Counted from the stretch's first letter, positions 26,656 to 36,560 are shown. The stretch is DNA of 64,000 nt from Neobacillus cucumis (GCF_002860255.1 NZ_PGVE01000064.1:186001-250000); one strand, 5' to 3'. Numbers and translations: made by a program. The notes: a model not told the origin generated them from the letters alone.

Positions 26656-27183
26656 ATGAATACAAAGAATCTGGTGGTTTTAGCACTTTTGGCGGGAATA
26701 GGGGTCGTTTTGCATACAGTAATGCCTGCTTTTCTTAGTATTAAACCGGATATGATGCTTGCCATGATGTTCTTAGGAATTATTCTTATTCCGGAAATTA
26801 AAAGTGTCATGCTGCTTGCAATTGTAACTGGTGTACTTTCTGGCATCACAACAAGTTTTCCTGGTGGTACAATACCGAATATTATTGAAAAACCGATTAC
26901 TGCATTAATCTTTTTTAGTTTATTCTTAGTACTAAACAAATACCGTAATTCAATTATTAGTGTCGGGGTGTTAACAGCAATCGGTACATTGATCTCAGGA
27001 AGCGTGTTTTTAGGAGCAGCCTTTTTTATCGCAGGCTTACCTGCCCCATTTACAGCGTTATTCGTTGCAGCTGTATTACCGGCAACTGTACTAAATACTG
27101 TCGTTATGGTTATTTTGTATCCAGTAGCTCTATCGATTGTAAAGAGAACTAAATTAACGTCAGCTTCCGTGGTTCAAAAGTAA
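26656..27183 (+). CDS. trpP: Tryptophan transporter TrpP
   Basis: This is a small multi-pass membrane protein of 175 residues with about five hydrophobic segments. The sequence agrees well with B. subtilis TrpP (YhaG), including LSIKPDMMLAMMFLGI, TTSFPGGTIPNIIEKPITA and VLPATVLNTVVM. It imports tryptophan. The TRAP-type repeat series over its ribosome-binding site independently supports the tryptophan role. The gene ends before a strong bidirectional hairpin. Confidence 0.95.
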   Translation: MNTKNLVVLALLAGIGVVLHTVMPAFLSIKPDMMLAMMFLGIILIPEIKSVMLLAIVTGVLSGITTSFPGGTIPNIIEKPITALIFFSLFLVLNKYRNSIISVGVLTAIGTLISGSVFLGAAFFIAGLPAPFTALFVAAVLPATVLNTVVMVILYPVALSIVKRTKLTSASVVQK

Positions 27184-27198
27184 TACACGGGACCTTTT

Positions 27199-27230
27199 TA
27201 AGAAAAGAACCCGATTGGGTTCTTTTCTTA
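27199..27230. terminator. Bidirectional terminator after trpP
   Basis: A 14-bp perfect stem (TAAGAAAAGAACCC and complement) with loop GATT lies between convergent genes. Confidence 0.9.
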
Positions 27231-27241
27231 AATTCCTTCTA

Positions 27242-27430
27242 TTAAAAATTAGAAAGCATCAAAGCAATTAACAAAAAAATTGCGCCAAATCCGGCGAGTC
27301 CCGCTGCCCTTTTCTTTAACACTTGTTTAGGTGGATACACACCAGGTCTTTTTAATTTTACTAAATAGTTAAAAGTACTCAAAAGCATCAAAGCACTTAA
27401 TAAAAAAAACACCACAGATGCAGTTTTCAT
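27242..27430 (-). CDS. Small membrane protein of unknown function
   Basis: The 62-residue protein has two predicted transmembrane segments (about residues 4-25 and 44-60) separated by a basic loop (KLKRPGVYPPKQVLKKR). It is bounded by a terminator and preceded by a G-rich, AAAGGA ribosome-binding region that is close to the ATG. I do not recognise a characterised homologue. The composition and terminator make a real gene likely. Confidence 0.65.
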   Translation of the reverse strand: MKTASVVFFLLSALMLLSTFNYLVKLKRPGVYPPKQVLKKRAAGLAGFGAIFLLIALMLSNF

Positions 27431-27602
27431 TCCTTTGCCCCCCCTGTAATAATCAATTTTCGAACAATAGTTGTAACTATTTATATGTTTTACCGTCCAT
27501 TCATATGAAAATCTTGATTAGGGGAAACGTAAAAGGGATTACTATACAAAAAAACTATATCTTAATTTAAATTTAGTTGCCTATCTGGAGGAAGTAAGTA
27601 AA

Positions 27603-27965
27603 ATGAAAGCAAAACCTTTTCTATACGGATTTATGACCGGAGGACTTGCTGCAGGAATTAGTATCTTACTAGCTGCACCAAATTCAGGCAAAGAAACCAG
27701 GGGTAAGATCAAAAAGAATTCCCGGCTTGTTCTTGAACAACTACAAACTCTTAAGAACAACTTATTAGACTTAAAGAGTTCTGCCTTACAGGCAACAAAA
27801 GAAGGGCGTGCACAAATTTCTACTTTTTTATCTGAAGTTAAAATTGCTCTAGCTGTTTGGGAAGAAGAAATTCGTCCTCAACAGCAACAGATTCAGCGAG
27901 AAATTTTTGAAATGAAAGAAACCATAGAAGAATTAGAAGAACAAATTTTAGATAATAGTAAATAA
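27603..27965 (+). CDS. yhaH: YtxH-domain protein YhaH
   Basis: The product is a small protein of 120 residues. The N-terminal hydrophobic, glycine-rich YtxH-type segment (GFMTGGLAAGISILLAAPNSGKETR) is followed by a long coiled coil (residues 45-118). Such proteins are often general-stress or sporulation-associated in Bacillus, but the molecular role is unknown. Position just upstream of scoC agrees with B. subtilis yhaH-hpr. GGAGGAAG lies upstream of the ATG. Confidence 0.88.
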   Translation: MKAKPFLYGFMTGGLAAGISILLAAPNSGKETRGKIKKNSRLVLEQLQTLKNNLLDLKSSALQATKEGRAQISTFLSEVKIALAVWEEEIRPQQQQIQREIFEMKETIEELEEQILDNSK

Positions 27966-28009
27966 AACTCTAGTGTTTACATTCTGAAAATTCTTTTATC
28001 AGTAGATAA

Positions 28010-28067
28010 TTCACAAAATTTTTAAAAATCAAGATAAAAATTGCATGATTTCTAAAAATTTTGTGAA
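28010..28067. repeat. 22-bp inverted repeat upstream of scoC
   Basis: Arms at 28010-28031 and 28046-28067 (beginning TTCACAAAATTTTTA and ending TAAAAATTTTGTGAA) match at 21 of 22 positions around a 14-nt loop. It is very AT-rich and lies 72 nt before the scoC start. It may be a terminator for yhaH or a binding site for a regulator. Confidence 0.7.
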
Positions 28068-28138
28068 TTTATACTTTATTAATTTTTATTTTATTGGCAT
28101 AATGAAAATAGAGAAATTAAAAGTAGGTGAAAATGGGG

Positions 28139-28714
28139 ATGACTGAGAAACAATATACGTTAAAGGAAGCGATGATTTTTAGTCAGCGAATTACACAATT
28201 AAGCAAAGCGCTATGGAAATCAATTGAAAAAGATTGGCAGCAATGGATTAAACCCTATGATTTAAATATTAATGAACACCATATTCTCTGGATCGCTTAT
28301 CATTTGAATGGAGCTTCCATCTCAGACGTTGCAAAATTTGGAGTCATGCATGTCTCAACAGCTTTTAATTTTTCAAAAAAGTTAGAAGAACGAGGATTGC
28401 TGAAATTTTCAAAAAAAGAAAATGACAAGCGGAATACCTATATTCAACTTACAGACAAAGGTGAAGAGATTCTTCTTAAATCAATGGAAACGTATCAGCC
28501 AAACGGGAATGCAGCTTTTTCAGGGGCATTACCTCTTCGGGATTTATATGGCAAGTTTCCTGATATTATTGAGATGATGGCCATTGTCCGCAATATTTAT
28601 GGTGAAGATTTTATGGAAATCTTCGAGCGTTCCTTTCATAATATTGAAAGTGAGTTTGTTGAAGAAAATGGCACATTGAAAAAGGCTAACAAAACGGAAC
28701 AAGAACTCGTTTAA
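28139..28714 (+). CDS. scoC: Transition-state regulator ScoC (Hpr), MarR family
   Basis: This DNA-binding repressor of protease, sporulation and peptide-transport genes has 191 residues. A long block ([58 protein letters not shown]) is almost identical to B. subtilis ScoC as remembered and contains the winged-helix region. I start it at the ATG at 28139, 8 nt after AGGTGA; an ATG two codons earlier is only 2 nt from that site. The C-terminal tail is shorter than in B. subtilis. An extended inverted repeat lies upstream. Confidence 0.95.
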   Translation: MTEKQYTLKEAMIFSQRITQLSKALWKSIEKDWQQWIKPYDLNINEHHILWIAYHLNGASISDVAKFGVMHVSTAFNFSKKLEERGLLKFSKKENDKRNTYIQLTDKGEEILLKSMETYQPNGNAAFSGALPLRDLYGKFPDIIEMMAIVRNIYGEDFMEIFERSFHNIESEFVEENGTLKKANKTEQELV

Positions 28715-28724
28715 AGCTCCTGCC

Positions 28725-29063
28725 CTATAGGTACTTCTGTAACTCCTGAAAAAGAGGCTCAAATAATTTTTGCTGCAAGCATGCCTTTACGACTTCTTCT
28801 ATTCTTAGATTAGCTGGCAACGATGCTGATAAAGCCTTCAGAAGCGGATGGAAATAAACATAACCCTCCGCTTTTTGTTCTGCCAGTTTCATGCTTATCT
28901 TTTCACACAACTGATAAAAACCATTTACTTCCTGCTCCGAAACCCCGTTTTCAATAATTAACCTATAAAAATGATTGTTTGGATTGTTTAGCAAATTTAC
29001 TAATAGCCTCTGATGAAATTCAAGAAGATTTATCCTGTGCAACAGTAAATCATGTTCATTCAT
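28725..29063 (-). CDS. yhaI: YhaI family protein (DUF1878)
   Basis: The product is a cytosolic helical protein of 112 residues from the ATG at 29063 (MNEHDLLLHRINLLEFHQRLL), preceded by AGAGGCGG. It matches B. subtilis YhaI in length, sequence style and position next to scoC. The function is unknown. It converges on scoC with a 10-base gap and no obvious terminator between them. Confidence 0.82.
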   Translation of the reverse strand: MNEHDLLLHRINLLEFHQRLLVNLLNNPNNHFYRLIIENGVSEQEVNGFYQLCEKISMKLAEQKAEGYVYFHPLLKALSASLPANLRIEEVVKACLQQKLFEPLFQELQKYL

Positions 29064-29326
29064 ATTTACCGCCTCTTTCAATTCCTTACTTTATCTATGT
29101 TCATTATTCACCTTTTGAAGAGATGGGTAAACCTTTTTTTACTCAAGAAGCAAAAATAATTTCCAATTCTACAAAACTTCCATTCTTTTTTACTATCTTT
29201 TTTTAATTTTTTTTGTTATTGTATATAGAAAAGCGGAAGCAATCAATTAAAGCCATTTACCAGTGATATTTTTTAATTTACATTGCTGGGAAATATAATA
29301 GTAAACCATCTGGGAGGGAATCATCG

Positions 29327-29506
29327 ATGATCTCCATTTTTATTGTCTTTGCCATCTTTATTTTATTCTATGTAAACAAAATGACCAACTCCCTTTGTAT
29401 CCAAAAAGAGATACCAGAGGAGAATCAGCATAAGGTTTTCCGTACCATTAATGTACTTATAACCATTTTATTAATTTCATCCTATTTGGAAATCTTATAT
29501 ACATAA
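29327..29506 (+). CDS. Small membrane protein (59 residues), unknown
   Basis: An open frame starts at the ATG at 29327, 7 nt after GGGAGGG. The product has hydrophobic segments at about residues 2-16 and 40-57, around a charged loop (QKEIPEENQHK). A terminator follows 55 nt after the stop. No homologue is recognised. The ribosome-binding site and membrane topology make it a likely real gene. The 263 bases before it are AT-rich and contain a short AAAAGCGGAAGC stretch found near other genes here. Confidence 0.6.
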   Translation: MISIFIVFAIFILFYVNKMTNSLCIQKEIPEENQHKVFRTINVLITILLISSYLEILYT

Positions 29507-29561
29507 TCCAAAGAATGAATGTTGGATATGTAAATAATAAACCTGTAACGAAAAAAAAGCG

Positions 29562-29591
29562 AAGCGATGAGTAAAGGCTCATCGCTTTTTG
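29562..29591. terminator. Bidirectional terminator
   Basis: A 10-bp stem (AAGCGATGAG/CTCATCGCTT) is flanked by A8 on one side and T5 on the other, serving the genes on both sides. Confidence 0.88.
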
Positions 29592-29606
29592 TTTTATTAT
29601 ACTTTC

Positions 29607-29699
29607 TTAGTAAATCCAAGAAGCACCAATGATAATCAATAAGATGAAAAGGACTACAACTAATGCAAATCCTCCACCGTAACCTGCACCACCAGACAT
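29607..29699 (-). CDS. YjcZ-type small sporulation peptide (30 residues)
   Basis: The product is a 30-residue peptide with a Gly-rich N-terminus (MSGGAGYGGGFAL) followed by one hydrophobic segment (VVVLFILLIIIGASWIY). This is the pattern of the YjcZ-family tiny membrane peptides found in many copies in Bacillaceae and often made in sporulation. GGAGG lies 7 nt upstream. A near-identical second copy lies directly upstream. Confidence 0.88.
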   Translation of the reverse strand: MSGGAGYGGGFALVVVLFILLIIIGASWIY

Positions 29700-29732
29700 A
29701 ATTTAACCTCCCCTCTTTGTCATTTTGTTAAA

Positions 29733-29819
29733 TTAATAAACCCAAGAAGCCCCAACAATAATCAATAGGATGAAAAGGACTACAATTAGGGCAAATCCTG
29801 CTCCATATCCTCCACTCAT
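29733..29819 (-). CDS. YjcZ-type small sporulation peptide (28 residues)
   Basis: This is the second member of the tandem pair. It has the same layout, MSGGYGAGFALIV followed by a hydrophobic stretch ending GASWVY. AAGGAGG lies 7 nt before the ATG at 29819; an adjacent ATG at 29822 would add one Met. The two copies differ at a few positions, as expected from an older tandem duplication. Confidence 0.87.
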   Translation of the reverse strand: MSGGYGAGFALIVVLFILLIIVGASWVY

Positions 29820-29959
29820 CATAAAACCTCCTTTTTCATTTGCTAAGATATACTATTCATGAAGGTTTAATTTCGTTTAGGCACTTAGCTTATTTTTTAT
29901 GGAAAAGTCCACGAGGGTTATTTTGTTAGAAATTTCTATAAACACTTACACTTATATTT

Positions 29960-29987
29960 TTGCAGGTGTACCCATTTATGTTATAGT
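29960..29987 (+). promoter_or_regulatory. Putative promoter of prsA
   Basis: TTGCAG (29960-29965) and TATAGT (29982-29987) are 16 nt apart, about 55 nt before the prsA start. Confidence 0.55.
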
Positions 29988-30042
29988 AAACATTGTGGAC
30001 AACCTATTTCACAGAATTTAACTATTTAGGAGAGATTTCAGC

Positions 30043-30918
30043 ATGAAAAAATGGATATTAGCCCTTACTATGGCTAGCGGTGTACTTGTACTAGGTGCAT
30101 GTAATCAAGCCGGCTCTGATAAAGTGGCAGAAAGTAAGGCTGGGAATGTTACTCAAGAAGAACTATACAATACAATGAAGGACAAATACGGCCAACAAGC
30201 CCTTCAACAACTTGTATATGAAAAAGTCCTTTCTAAGGAGTACAAAGTAACCGATGCAGAGTTAAATGCAAAAGTGAGCGATTTGAAGGAACAGCTTGGT
30301 TCTAATTTCGATGCTACCCTCGCCCAATATGGTTATAAGAACGAAGCAGACCTTAAGAAAACCATGAAACTAGGTATGTTACAAGAAAAAGCTGCTATGA
30401 AGGATGTTAAAGTAACTGACAAAGAATTAAAGGACTATTATGCTTCGTATCAGCCTGATATTAAGGTTCGTCACATCCTTGTGAAAGATGAAAAAACAGC
30501 ATTGGATGTTAAGAAACAACTTGATGGCGGAGCAAAATTTGAGGACCTTGCAAAAAAATATTCAACCGATACGGCTTCAGCTCAAAACGGCGGTGATTTA
30601 GGTACCATCAATAATACGAATAAAGATCAGTACGATGCCGATTTCATTAAAGGCGCTTATGCTCTTAAGGTAAATGAAATTAGCGCACCAGTAAAAACTC
30701 AGTTTGGTTATCATATCATTCAAGTTACTGAGAAAAAAGAGAAAAAGTCGTATAATGAAATGAAGAAAGATATTGAATATCAAGTGAAATCTTCAAAATT
30801 AACAAGCGATGACATTAATAAAGCGATGCAGCGTGAACTTAAAGCAGCTGATGTTAAAGTCAACGACAAAGACTTAAAAAATGCTCTAAATGCTACAACA
30901 GCAACACCTGCACAATAA
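30043..30918 (+). CDS. prsA: Foldase lipoprotein PrsA
   Basis: PrsA is an extracytoplasmic peptidyl-prolyl isomerase anchored by lipid, needed for folding of exported proteins and PBPs. It has 291 residues. The signal peptide ends in the lipobox LGAC with the lipidated Cys20. The parvulin domain spans about residues 138-230 (KVRHILVKDEKTA, FEDLAKKYSTDTASAQNGGDLG, FGYHIIQVTEKK). The N-terminal chaperone part lies before it. It has a terminator directly after. Its neighbours differ in strand, so it is probably monocistronic. Confidence 0.96.
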   Translation: MKKWILALTMASGVLVLGACNQAGSDKVAESKAGNVTQEELYNTMKDKYGQQALQQLVYEKVLSKEYKVTDAELNAKVSDLKEQLGSNFDATLAQYGYKNEADLKKTMKLGMLQEKAAMKDVKVTDKELKDYYASYQPDIKVRHILVKDEKTALDVKKQLDGGAKFEDLAKKYSTDTASAQNGGDLGTINNTNKDQYDADFIKGAYALKVNEISAPVKTQFGYHIIQVTEKKEKKSYNEMKKDIEYQVKSSKLTSDDINKAMQRELKAADVKVNDKDLKNALNATTATPAQ

Positions 30919-30940
30919 TTAAACAAGCGAAGACATAAGA

Positions 30941-30975
30941 AAGCGGAAGCACCGACTCGGGCTTCCGCTTTTGTT
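30941..30975 (+). terminator. Terminator after prsA
   Basis: A 10-bp stem (AAGCGGAAGC/GCTTCCGCTT) with a 10-nt loop is followed by TTTG. Confidence 0.85.
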
Positions 30976-31011
30976 CTTTATTCTATAATTTTTGGTGCCA
31001 TTTCTAACCTT

Positions 31012-31200
31012 TTATTCACCTGGTGCTCTCAATTCCTCACGCTTTTCCTTTTCACGTTCGAGCCGTTCAAGATAAATTTCTCCTTCACGCTCTATGTTTT
31101 CCATTTCTAATTGTCGCTCTTCCCGGCCTGTTTTTATTGCCATAAGAGCGCTAATTACAATTCCTGCCACTACTGCATAAATCCAAATAGGTATCGTCAA
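31012..31200 (-). CDS. yhaL: Sporulation protein YhaL
   Basis: The 62-residue protein has one N-terminal transmembrane segment (WIYAVVAGIVISALMA) and a highly charged, probably coiled tail rich in Glu and Arg. It fits YhaL, a sporulation-associated protein in B. subtilis, by layout and by location between prsA and yhaM. The start is a TTG at 31200 with AAGGAGG upstream. Its biochemical role is unknown. Confidence 0.82.
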   Translation of the reverse strand: MTIPIWIYAVVAGIVISALMAIKTGREERQLEMENIEREGEIYLERLEREKEKREELRAPGE

Positions 31201-31291
31201 TGTCTTTTGCCTCCTTCGCTAATGGTTGTCCACTTATAATTCTTTTTACTACAACATATTTCATACAGGTGAAAAATATTCGTTTATATAC

Positions 31292-31322
31292 AAAAAAATA
31301 ACCCTTAATGGGTTATTTTTTT
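31292..31322 (-). terminator. Terminator after yhaM
   Basis: The stem AATAACCC/GGGTTATT, extended by A/T pairs, gives a T tract on the minus strand right after the yhaM stop. Confidence 0.85.
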
Positions 31323-31323
31323 G

Positions 31324-32268
31324 TTATTTGTGGAAAACCGGTTTATAAAAGGATCGGTTATCTAAAGCAAATATGCGTTCAGTAAACTCCCCTGGCTTGA
31401 CTCTTTCTAACGCACGATCAAGCATATTCATTTTTGCATCCAAATTATCAATATAATGAAGGATTTCCGCTTCTTTTATTAAAGGTGGTTTAGGACTTCC
31501 CCACTCAGCTTTACCATGATGACTTAAAACTAGGTGCTGAAGGATTAATACTTCTTCACCTGAAATACCTAGTTCCTCAGCTGCTTTTCCAATCTCAGTA
31601 ATCATGATGGTAATGTGGCCAAGTAAATTTCCTTCAATCGTATATACGGTTGAAATCGGACCTGAAAGCTCAATAACCTTTCCCATATCATGCAATATAA
31701 CCCCAGCATAGAGTAAATCCTTATCAAGACTAGGATATAAAGACGCAATCGCTTTGGCCAAGTCCAGCATACTAATAACATGAAATGCAAGTCCTGAAAC
31801 AAATTCATGATGGTTTTTGGTTGCTGCCGGATATTCTAAAAAAGCCTTTTGATGCTTTTTTATTAGATGACGAGTAATCCTTTGGATATTCGGATTTTTC
31901 ATTTCAAAAATATATTGTGTTAACCTCCCCGCCATTTCTTCCTGACTAAGGGGTGCTGTCTCAAGGAAATCTTCAAGCTTTACGCCATCAGAAGGGCCTG
32001 TTTTCCGAATTTGGCGGATTTTCAACTGGCTTTTACCGCGGTAGTTTTGGACATCACCAAGGATTTTTACAATTGTCTGTGCTGCATAATTCTTTTCATC
32101 TTCTGCCCCGGCATCCCAAAGCTTAGCCTCAATTTCCCCGCTTTGATCTTGCAGTATTAGTGTCAAAAAAGGCTTTCCGTTACTAGCAATGCCTTTTGTC
32201 GAACTTTTGATGAGGAGGTATAATTCGACCTGTTCCCCAACGTCATACTGTAATATACCTTTGCTCAA
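31324..32268 (-). CDS. yhaM: 3'-5' exoribonuclease YhaM
   Basis: YhaM degrades RNA 3' to 5' and has also been described as a replication-associated factor. It has an N-terminal OB-fold (residues 10-110, [20 protein letters not shown]) and a C-terminal HD domain ([33 protein letters not shown]) that holds the metal site. With a TTG start at 32268 it has 314 residues, the length I remember for B. subtilis YhaM; a GTG three codons upstream is an alternative. It is the last gene of yhaO-yhaN-yhaM. Confidence 0.95.
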   Translation of the reverse strand: MSKGILQYDVGEQVELYLLIKSSTKGIASNGKPFLTLILQDQSGEIEAKLWDAGAEDEKNYAAQTIVKILGDVQNYRGKSQLKIRQIRKTGPSDGVKLEDFLETAPLSQEEMAGRLTQYIFEMKNPNIQRITRHLIKKHQKAFLEYPAATKNHHEFVSGLAFHVISMLDLAKAIASLYPSLDKDLLYAGVILHDMGKVIELSGPISTVYTIEGNLLGHITIMITEIGKAAEELGISGEEVLILQHLVLSHHGKAEWGSPKPPLIKEAEILHYIDNLDAKMNMLDRALERVKPGEFTERIFALDNRSFYKPVFHK

Positions 32269-32323
32269 CCTTTCCACTCTCCCCTCTGATAAATAGAGTA
32301 TAACATATCCAGCTACTACTCTA

Positions 32324-35323
32324 TTAAGTAACCTGAACAGTACCTTTTTCCAGACAAAGTATATGTTCTCTTTGAAAATGTGATAGTAAATGGTTATGAC
32401 AAGTAAAAAAGAGTATCTGATTTTGTTTCAAGCTTTTAAGAAGCTCAATAATCTTTTTTGTCCTTTTGGCATCAAAATTAACAAAACTATCGTCAATGAT
32501 AATAGGAAATTGATATTTTTCATAAAGGGTCGTAGCCAAAGCCAAGCGAATGGAAACATATAACTGCTCTGTAGTCGCTTGACTAAGTTCATTTGCCTCA
32601 AATAGGGTATGATCATCACGTTCAACTAGAAAACCAGTCCCAGTTTTTTGCAAATGAATTCTTTTATAGCTGCCATCAGTTAGAAATGACATGTATTCCT
32701 CTGCTTTTGACAACATTCTTGGCAAATGCACATTCTTATATTTATCAATTGTATTCGATAAAATTTCTTGTGCCAAACGAAACACGGACCATTCTTTCGC
32801 TGCCTCTTCTAATTCAAAGTTTTTCTGTTTAAACTGATGGAGAATGTTTGAATACATTCCTCCCTCTTCTAGTACTTGAATCTCATAATTAAGAGCGGCA
32901 TTCTCATTTTGATTATTTTCCAGCCTTACTTGTATTTTTTGTACTTCAATCTCCCACTGCCTTATTAATTCGTCACTCTCGTGAATAGACAAATAGACTT
33001 CCTGTTCCTCTTTTGAAATAAATGAATATTGTAGTTGGTCTTGCAGATGACGCTGCCTATCGAGCAGCTCTTCCCGCTTTTTTGCTTTTTCTCCCAATTC
33101 ATAGAATTGCTGCTCTGAATTTACATTTGCAGCAAGTAAAAGTTTGTTATGTTCTGTTTGTAAAAGTTCTAGTTCCTGCACTTTTTGTTTTAAATCTGCT
33201 TTAAGTTCTTCCAGCTTATTGGCTCTCTCATGGCTCTTAATTAATTTTTCATGTTCTTCCTTTAGCTTATTTCTTAATAAATAGGCTATATTATGTAAAT
33301 CATGGCCTATTTCTTGTAAAAAACGATTTCCAAAAGAGCTTATACCTTCCTCAACAACAGACTGTTGATGTGTGATTTGTTCTATCTTTAGGATTAGTTG
33401 CTTTTTATCTCGACAGATTGATTTATACTGTTCAATATACTCAAAAGCCTCAGCTAAAAAACTGGCTCCAATGTATTCCGGTATATTTAACTCTTTACTT
33501 ATCGAGAAAAGTTTTTCTTTGTTTTCTGCTGCCGTCAATTCCCAGTCCTCAAACTTAGAAATAACTTTCTCATATTGTGATTGCTGCTGTTTTAACTTCA
33601 GTTTTAACAGTTGCAATTCTTGTCTCCTTTGATTGTCTAAGGTTAATCGGTTCTCGAGTGTTTTAAAATCCAGATATTCTGCAGTTTGGAGATTTCGCTG
33701 TAATGCTTTTTCCTTTTCTTTTAAACTATTGATTGTCTGTTGAATGTTCCCTTCATTTGTCTGCTTTGTTCCTTTTACTAGTAGGAATACAAGACTTATA
33801 CACCCTACTAAGCCAACAGCTAACAGGAACCATTGCTTAGTAAATATCCCGTATAAAAACACTCCGAATAATATCAATTCAAAGAGAAGTAACTGAAGCT
33901 TTCTTTCACCTTTTAACTTGATATTTGCAGCTTGTTTTCGTTCATTTTCTAGTTGAAAAAATGCAATTTTGTCCTGTATTGTTTTTAATTCCCATTCGAA
34001 ACTTTTTTTATCATTCTTTTGATTTAATTGTTCCTCTAATGGTATTCTCTCTATTTGTGGCAGGATTTTATTTTCAGCAAAACGAACTTCTTTCTCTATA
34101 TCTTCAAGAGCTTTTTTTTCCTCTTGGTATATCTTTTCTAATTCTTCCTTCATTTCTTCCAGCTTTTGTTTTTTACGTGTTACTGTTTCTACTTGGTTTT
34201 TCATATAAATATTTGTATTGATATGTAAGATTTCTTCATCAGTTAAAGGCAAATGAAGCTTTTCTCTAGTGATGGAAAGCTGCTCATCATATTCTGCGAG
34301 TTTCCGTTCACTTTGCTGTTTCTCCATCTTCGCTTGTTCGATTATTGGAATTTGGTCAAGTAGTTTTACTATAACTGGCTCGTTAGTAAGCAGCTCAGGA
34401 TCGGGTTGAATATCCACTAATTGCTCTTTTAAATTTTCTACTCTATTAGTGATGCTTGTAATCTCTGCTTTATAAGGATGAATTAGCTGATTAATTTTTT
34501 CAATTCTTTCTATCCCACGGGCAGGAAAATCAACTTCTCCCAATTCATTTAGCGTCTTTTCTGTCCAGCGTTCTTCCTTAACTGCTGATTCGATTCTCTT
34601 CCATTCTTTCAATTTATTGATCTTCTCGGTCGTTTCCTGAAACGCACCACTAATTTGAAGCATCTCCCGACTCAAGGTTTCCTTTTTCATTAACAGCTCA
34701 TCGTATTCATTATTTCTTCCTGCGGCCTTCTTCAATTGGACCTTTAAATCATTGAGTTCCTGTAATTTTTCATTTAAGATTGGTTTCTTTCCGGAGGGCT
34801 TAAAACGAGCATCTAATTCTCTCTGCAAAAAACTTTCTGCTTTAGATAGCTGCTCTGTCCCCAAGGTTCCAGCTGAAAATAAAAACTTACCAATTTCTTC
34901 TCCCTTCATTTGATGGATGTTTTGCAGTCCTTGTAAATTAAAGGAGAAAACTGCTTGGAACAAGCTCTTATCAAAGTTTCCAATCAAGTTTTTAAGGAGC
35001 TCTTCACCGCCGATAGCCCCATTATCCAACATGACCTTTACATCCCCTGCAGCTTTACCCTTTACACGTTCAATCACAGCAAATCCATGTTCTTCGTGAT
35101 AAACTCTAAGCTTTCCACCGTATTTGGTACTATGTTTTGGTTCATAGCGGAGATCAGATGAATGCTTTGTAGGGAAACCAAATAAAATCCCATGAATTAA
35201 GGCCATTAAGGTTGATTTTCCCGCTTCATTCTCCCCGTAGAATATTTGAAAATCTGAAAGAGATTTAATCACTACATTTTCCAACTGACCGTATCCATAT
35301 ATGTATATTTCAAGAATTTTCAT
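32324..35323 (-). CDS. yhaN: SbcC-like ATPase YhaN
   Basis: This is a large AAA/SMC-like ATPase of 999 residues, related to SbcC/Rad50 and partner of YhaO. The N-terminal Walker A is [18 protein letters not shown] near residue 35. Long coiled coils fill about residues 180-450 and 550-850, and the C-terminal part holds the signature-like [18 protein letters not shown] and Walker [15 protein letters not shown] hydrophobic pair (about residues 480-530) interrupts the coil, suggesting membrane contact. It follows yhaO by 16 nt. The complex is likely to act on DNA ends; the detailed role is not established in my memory. Confidence 0.92.
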   Translation of the reverse strand: MKILEIYIYGYGQLENVVIKSLSDFQIFYGENEAGKSTLMALIHGILFGFPTKHSSDLRYEPKHSTKYGGKLRVYHEEHGFAVIERVKGKAAGDVKVMLDNGAIGGEELLKNLIGNFDKSLFQAVFSFNLQGLQNIHQMKGEEIGKFLFSAGTLGTEQLSKAESFLQRELDARFKPSGKKPILNEKLQELNDLKVQLKKAAGRNNEYDELLMKKETLSREMLQISGAFQETTEKINKLKEWKRIESAVKEERWTEKTLNELGEVDFPARGIERIEKINQLIHPYKAEITSITNRVENLKEQLVDIQPDPELLTNEPVIVKLLDQIPIIEQAKMEKQQSERKLAEYDEQLSITREKLHLPLTDEEILHINTNIYMKNQVETVTRKKQKLEEMKEELEKIYQEEKKALEDIEKEVRFAENKILPQIERIPLEEQLNQKNDKKSFEWELKTIQDKIAFFQLENERKQAANIKLKGERKLQLLLFELILFGVFLYGIFTKQWFLLAVGLVGCISLVFLLVKGTKQTNEGNIQQTINSLKEKEKALQRNLQTAEYLDFKTLENRLTLDNQRRQELQLLKLKLKQQQSQYEKVISKFEDWELTAAENKEKLFSISKELNIPEYIGASFLAEAFEYIEQYKSICRDKKQLILKIEQITHQQSVVEEGISSFGNRFLQEIGHDLHNIAYLLRNKLKEEHEKLIKSHERANKLEELKADLKQKVQELELLQTEHNKLLLAANVNSEQQFYELGEKAKKREELLDRQRHLQDQLQYSFISKEEQEVYLSIHESDELIRQWEIEVQKIQVRLENNQNENAALNYEIQVLEEGGMYSNILHQFKQKNFELEEAAKEWSVFRLAQEILSNTIDKYKNVHLPRMLSKAEEYMSFLTDGSYKRIHLQKTGTGFLVERDDHTLFEANELSQATTEQLYVSIRLALATTLYEKYQFPIIIDDSFVNFDAKRTKKIIELLKSLKQNQILFFTCHNHLLSHFQREHILCLEKGTVQVT

Positions 35324-35339
35324 GCCTCTCCTCCTTTAA

Positions 35340-36560
35340 TTAGGCCTGATAAAGTAATTCAATTAATAACTTTTCTGCCTTTTCAAGCAATTCATCTTTC
35401 TCTGCCTCAACTAAATGTGGTAAGTATTTTCTTCCTAAGTTATGCTCATATAAAGGGGCTAAGGCTTGATCCGTTTGGTCATAATGTTTGATCGTCTCAA
35501 ATAGCTCCCCATAAAAATTTGCTTCTGTTTTTAATTTATCTTTATTAATCATTAATTTTTCCGTCAAACTCAAGTCAGCCGTCCAAACAAAAGACTCCTC
35601 TTCTCTTTCGTCCTCTAATAAAAGTTCTAGTAATTCACTATTACTGCTTCTTTGTTCGCGAACATCTTCGAGCTGCGTATTTTTCAATGTAAGGGAAAGT
35701 AACGTTCCAATACGTTCCTTTCTCACAGTATTAATAGCCGATTGACATAAATGGTAAAGATCATCAAAGCTTACTGCTGTCGCAGCATCGACAGTTACAT
35801 CTTCCCAAATAATATCGGAAGCTTCTATAAAGTCCAATTGTGCCTCTGAATCTTTAAAATCCACATAATAAAATCCTTTACTTCCAGACTCTTTCTTATT
35901 TCTCCCTTGAATATTACCCGGATAAATAATAGTCGGGGCCAAAGATAATACAGCACGTTTGTGAATATGCCCTAAAGCCCAATAGTCAAAATTTTTCTGG
36001 ATGAGGTCCTTTAAGGTAAATGGGGCATAATTGTCATGCTCTGTTCCAGCACTTTCATTTCCGTGCAAAATGCCAATATGGTAATCCGCGCCATCCAATT
36101 TACAATATTCATCAATTTTCCGATCATACACATGTCTTGTTCCATAACTAAAACCATAAAGATGGACAGTGGCACCGCTTTTTGTCTGCAATACCTTGGT
36201 TTCAACCTTGCTGTTAAAAACATGAACATTTTTTGGCATGTCAAGATTTACCCAAGAACCATTTAAATGATCATGATTACCATGGACAATATAGACAGGA
36301 ATCTTTTCATCGTTCAGTTTCTCCATTTCCTTTCGAAAACGAGCTTGGGCACGTATGCTGCGGTCCTCGCCATCATATATATCTCCTGCAATGATTACAA
36401 AATCGACTTGCCGCTCTATCGCAGCAGAAGTTAATTTTTTTAATGCTGTAAAAGTACTCTCTTTTACTCTATTAAAGATATTTTCAGGCAAATGCTTTAA
36501 TCCAACCATCGGACTATCCAAATGCAGATCAGCGGCATGTATAAACGATATCTTTTTCAT
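35340..36560 (-). CDS. yhaO: SbcD-like nuclease YhaO
   Basis: The product is a metallophosphoesterase of the SbcD/Mre11 group, 406 residues. The metal motifs are FIHAADLHLDSPM at residues 5-17, IAGDIYDGEDRS near residue 57, VHGNHDHLNG near residue 95, GILHGNE near 178 and WALGHIHKRAVL near 215. It is the first gene of yhaO-yhaN-yhaM; B. subtilis yhaONM is, to my knowledge, an SOS (LexA) operon, and a LexA-like box is present here upstream. Confidence 0.94.
   Translation of the reverse strand: MKKISFIHAADLHLDSPMVGLKHLPENIFNRVKESTFTALKKLTSAAIERQVDFVIIAGDIYDGEDRSIRAQARFRKEMEKLNDEKIPVYIVHGNHDHLNGSWVNLDMPKNVHVFNSKVETKVLQTKSGATVHLYGFSYGTRHVYDRKIDEYCKLDGADYHIGILHGNESAGTEHDNYAPFTLKDLIQKNFDYWALGHIHKRAVLSLAPTIIYPGNIQGRNKKESGSKGFYYVDFKDSEAQLDFIEASDIIWEDVTVDAATAVSFDDLYHLCQSAINTVRKERIGTLLSLTLKNTQLEDVREQRSSNSELLELLLEDEREEESFVWTADLSLTEKLMINKDKLKTEANFYGELFETIKHYDQTDQALAPLYEHNLGRKYLPHLVEAEKDELLEKAEKLLIELLYQA

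Noticed and set aside
26511..26939. Minus-strand ORF of 142 codons opposite trpP
   Set aside because: It is antisense to the well-supported trpP gene, overlaps its regulatory region, and has no ribosome-binding site or recognisable product.
29231..29250. AAAAGCGGAAGC stretch as a full third copy of the dispersed repeat
   Set aside because: Only the first 12 bases match; the rest of the element is absent, so it is not listed as a separate repeat.
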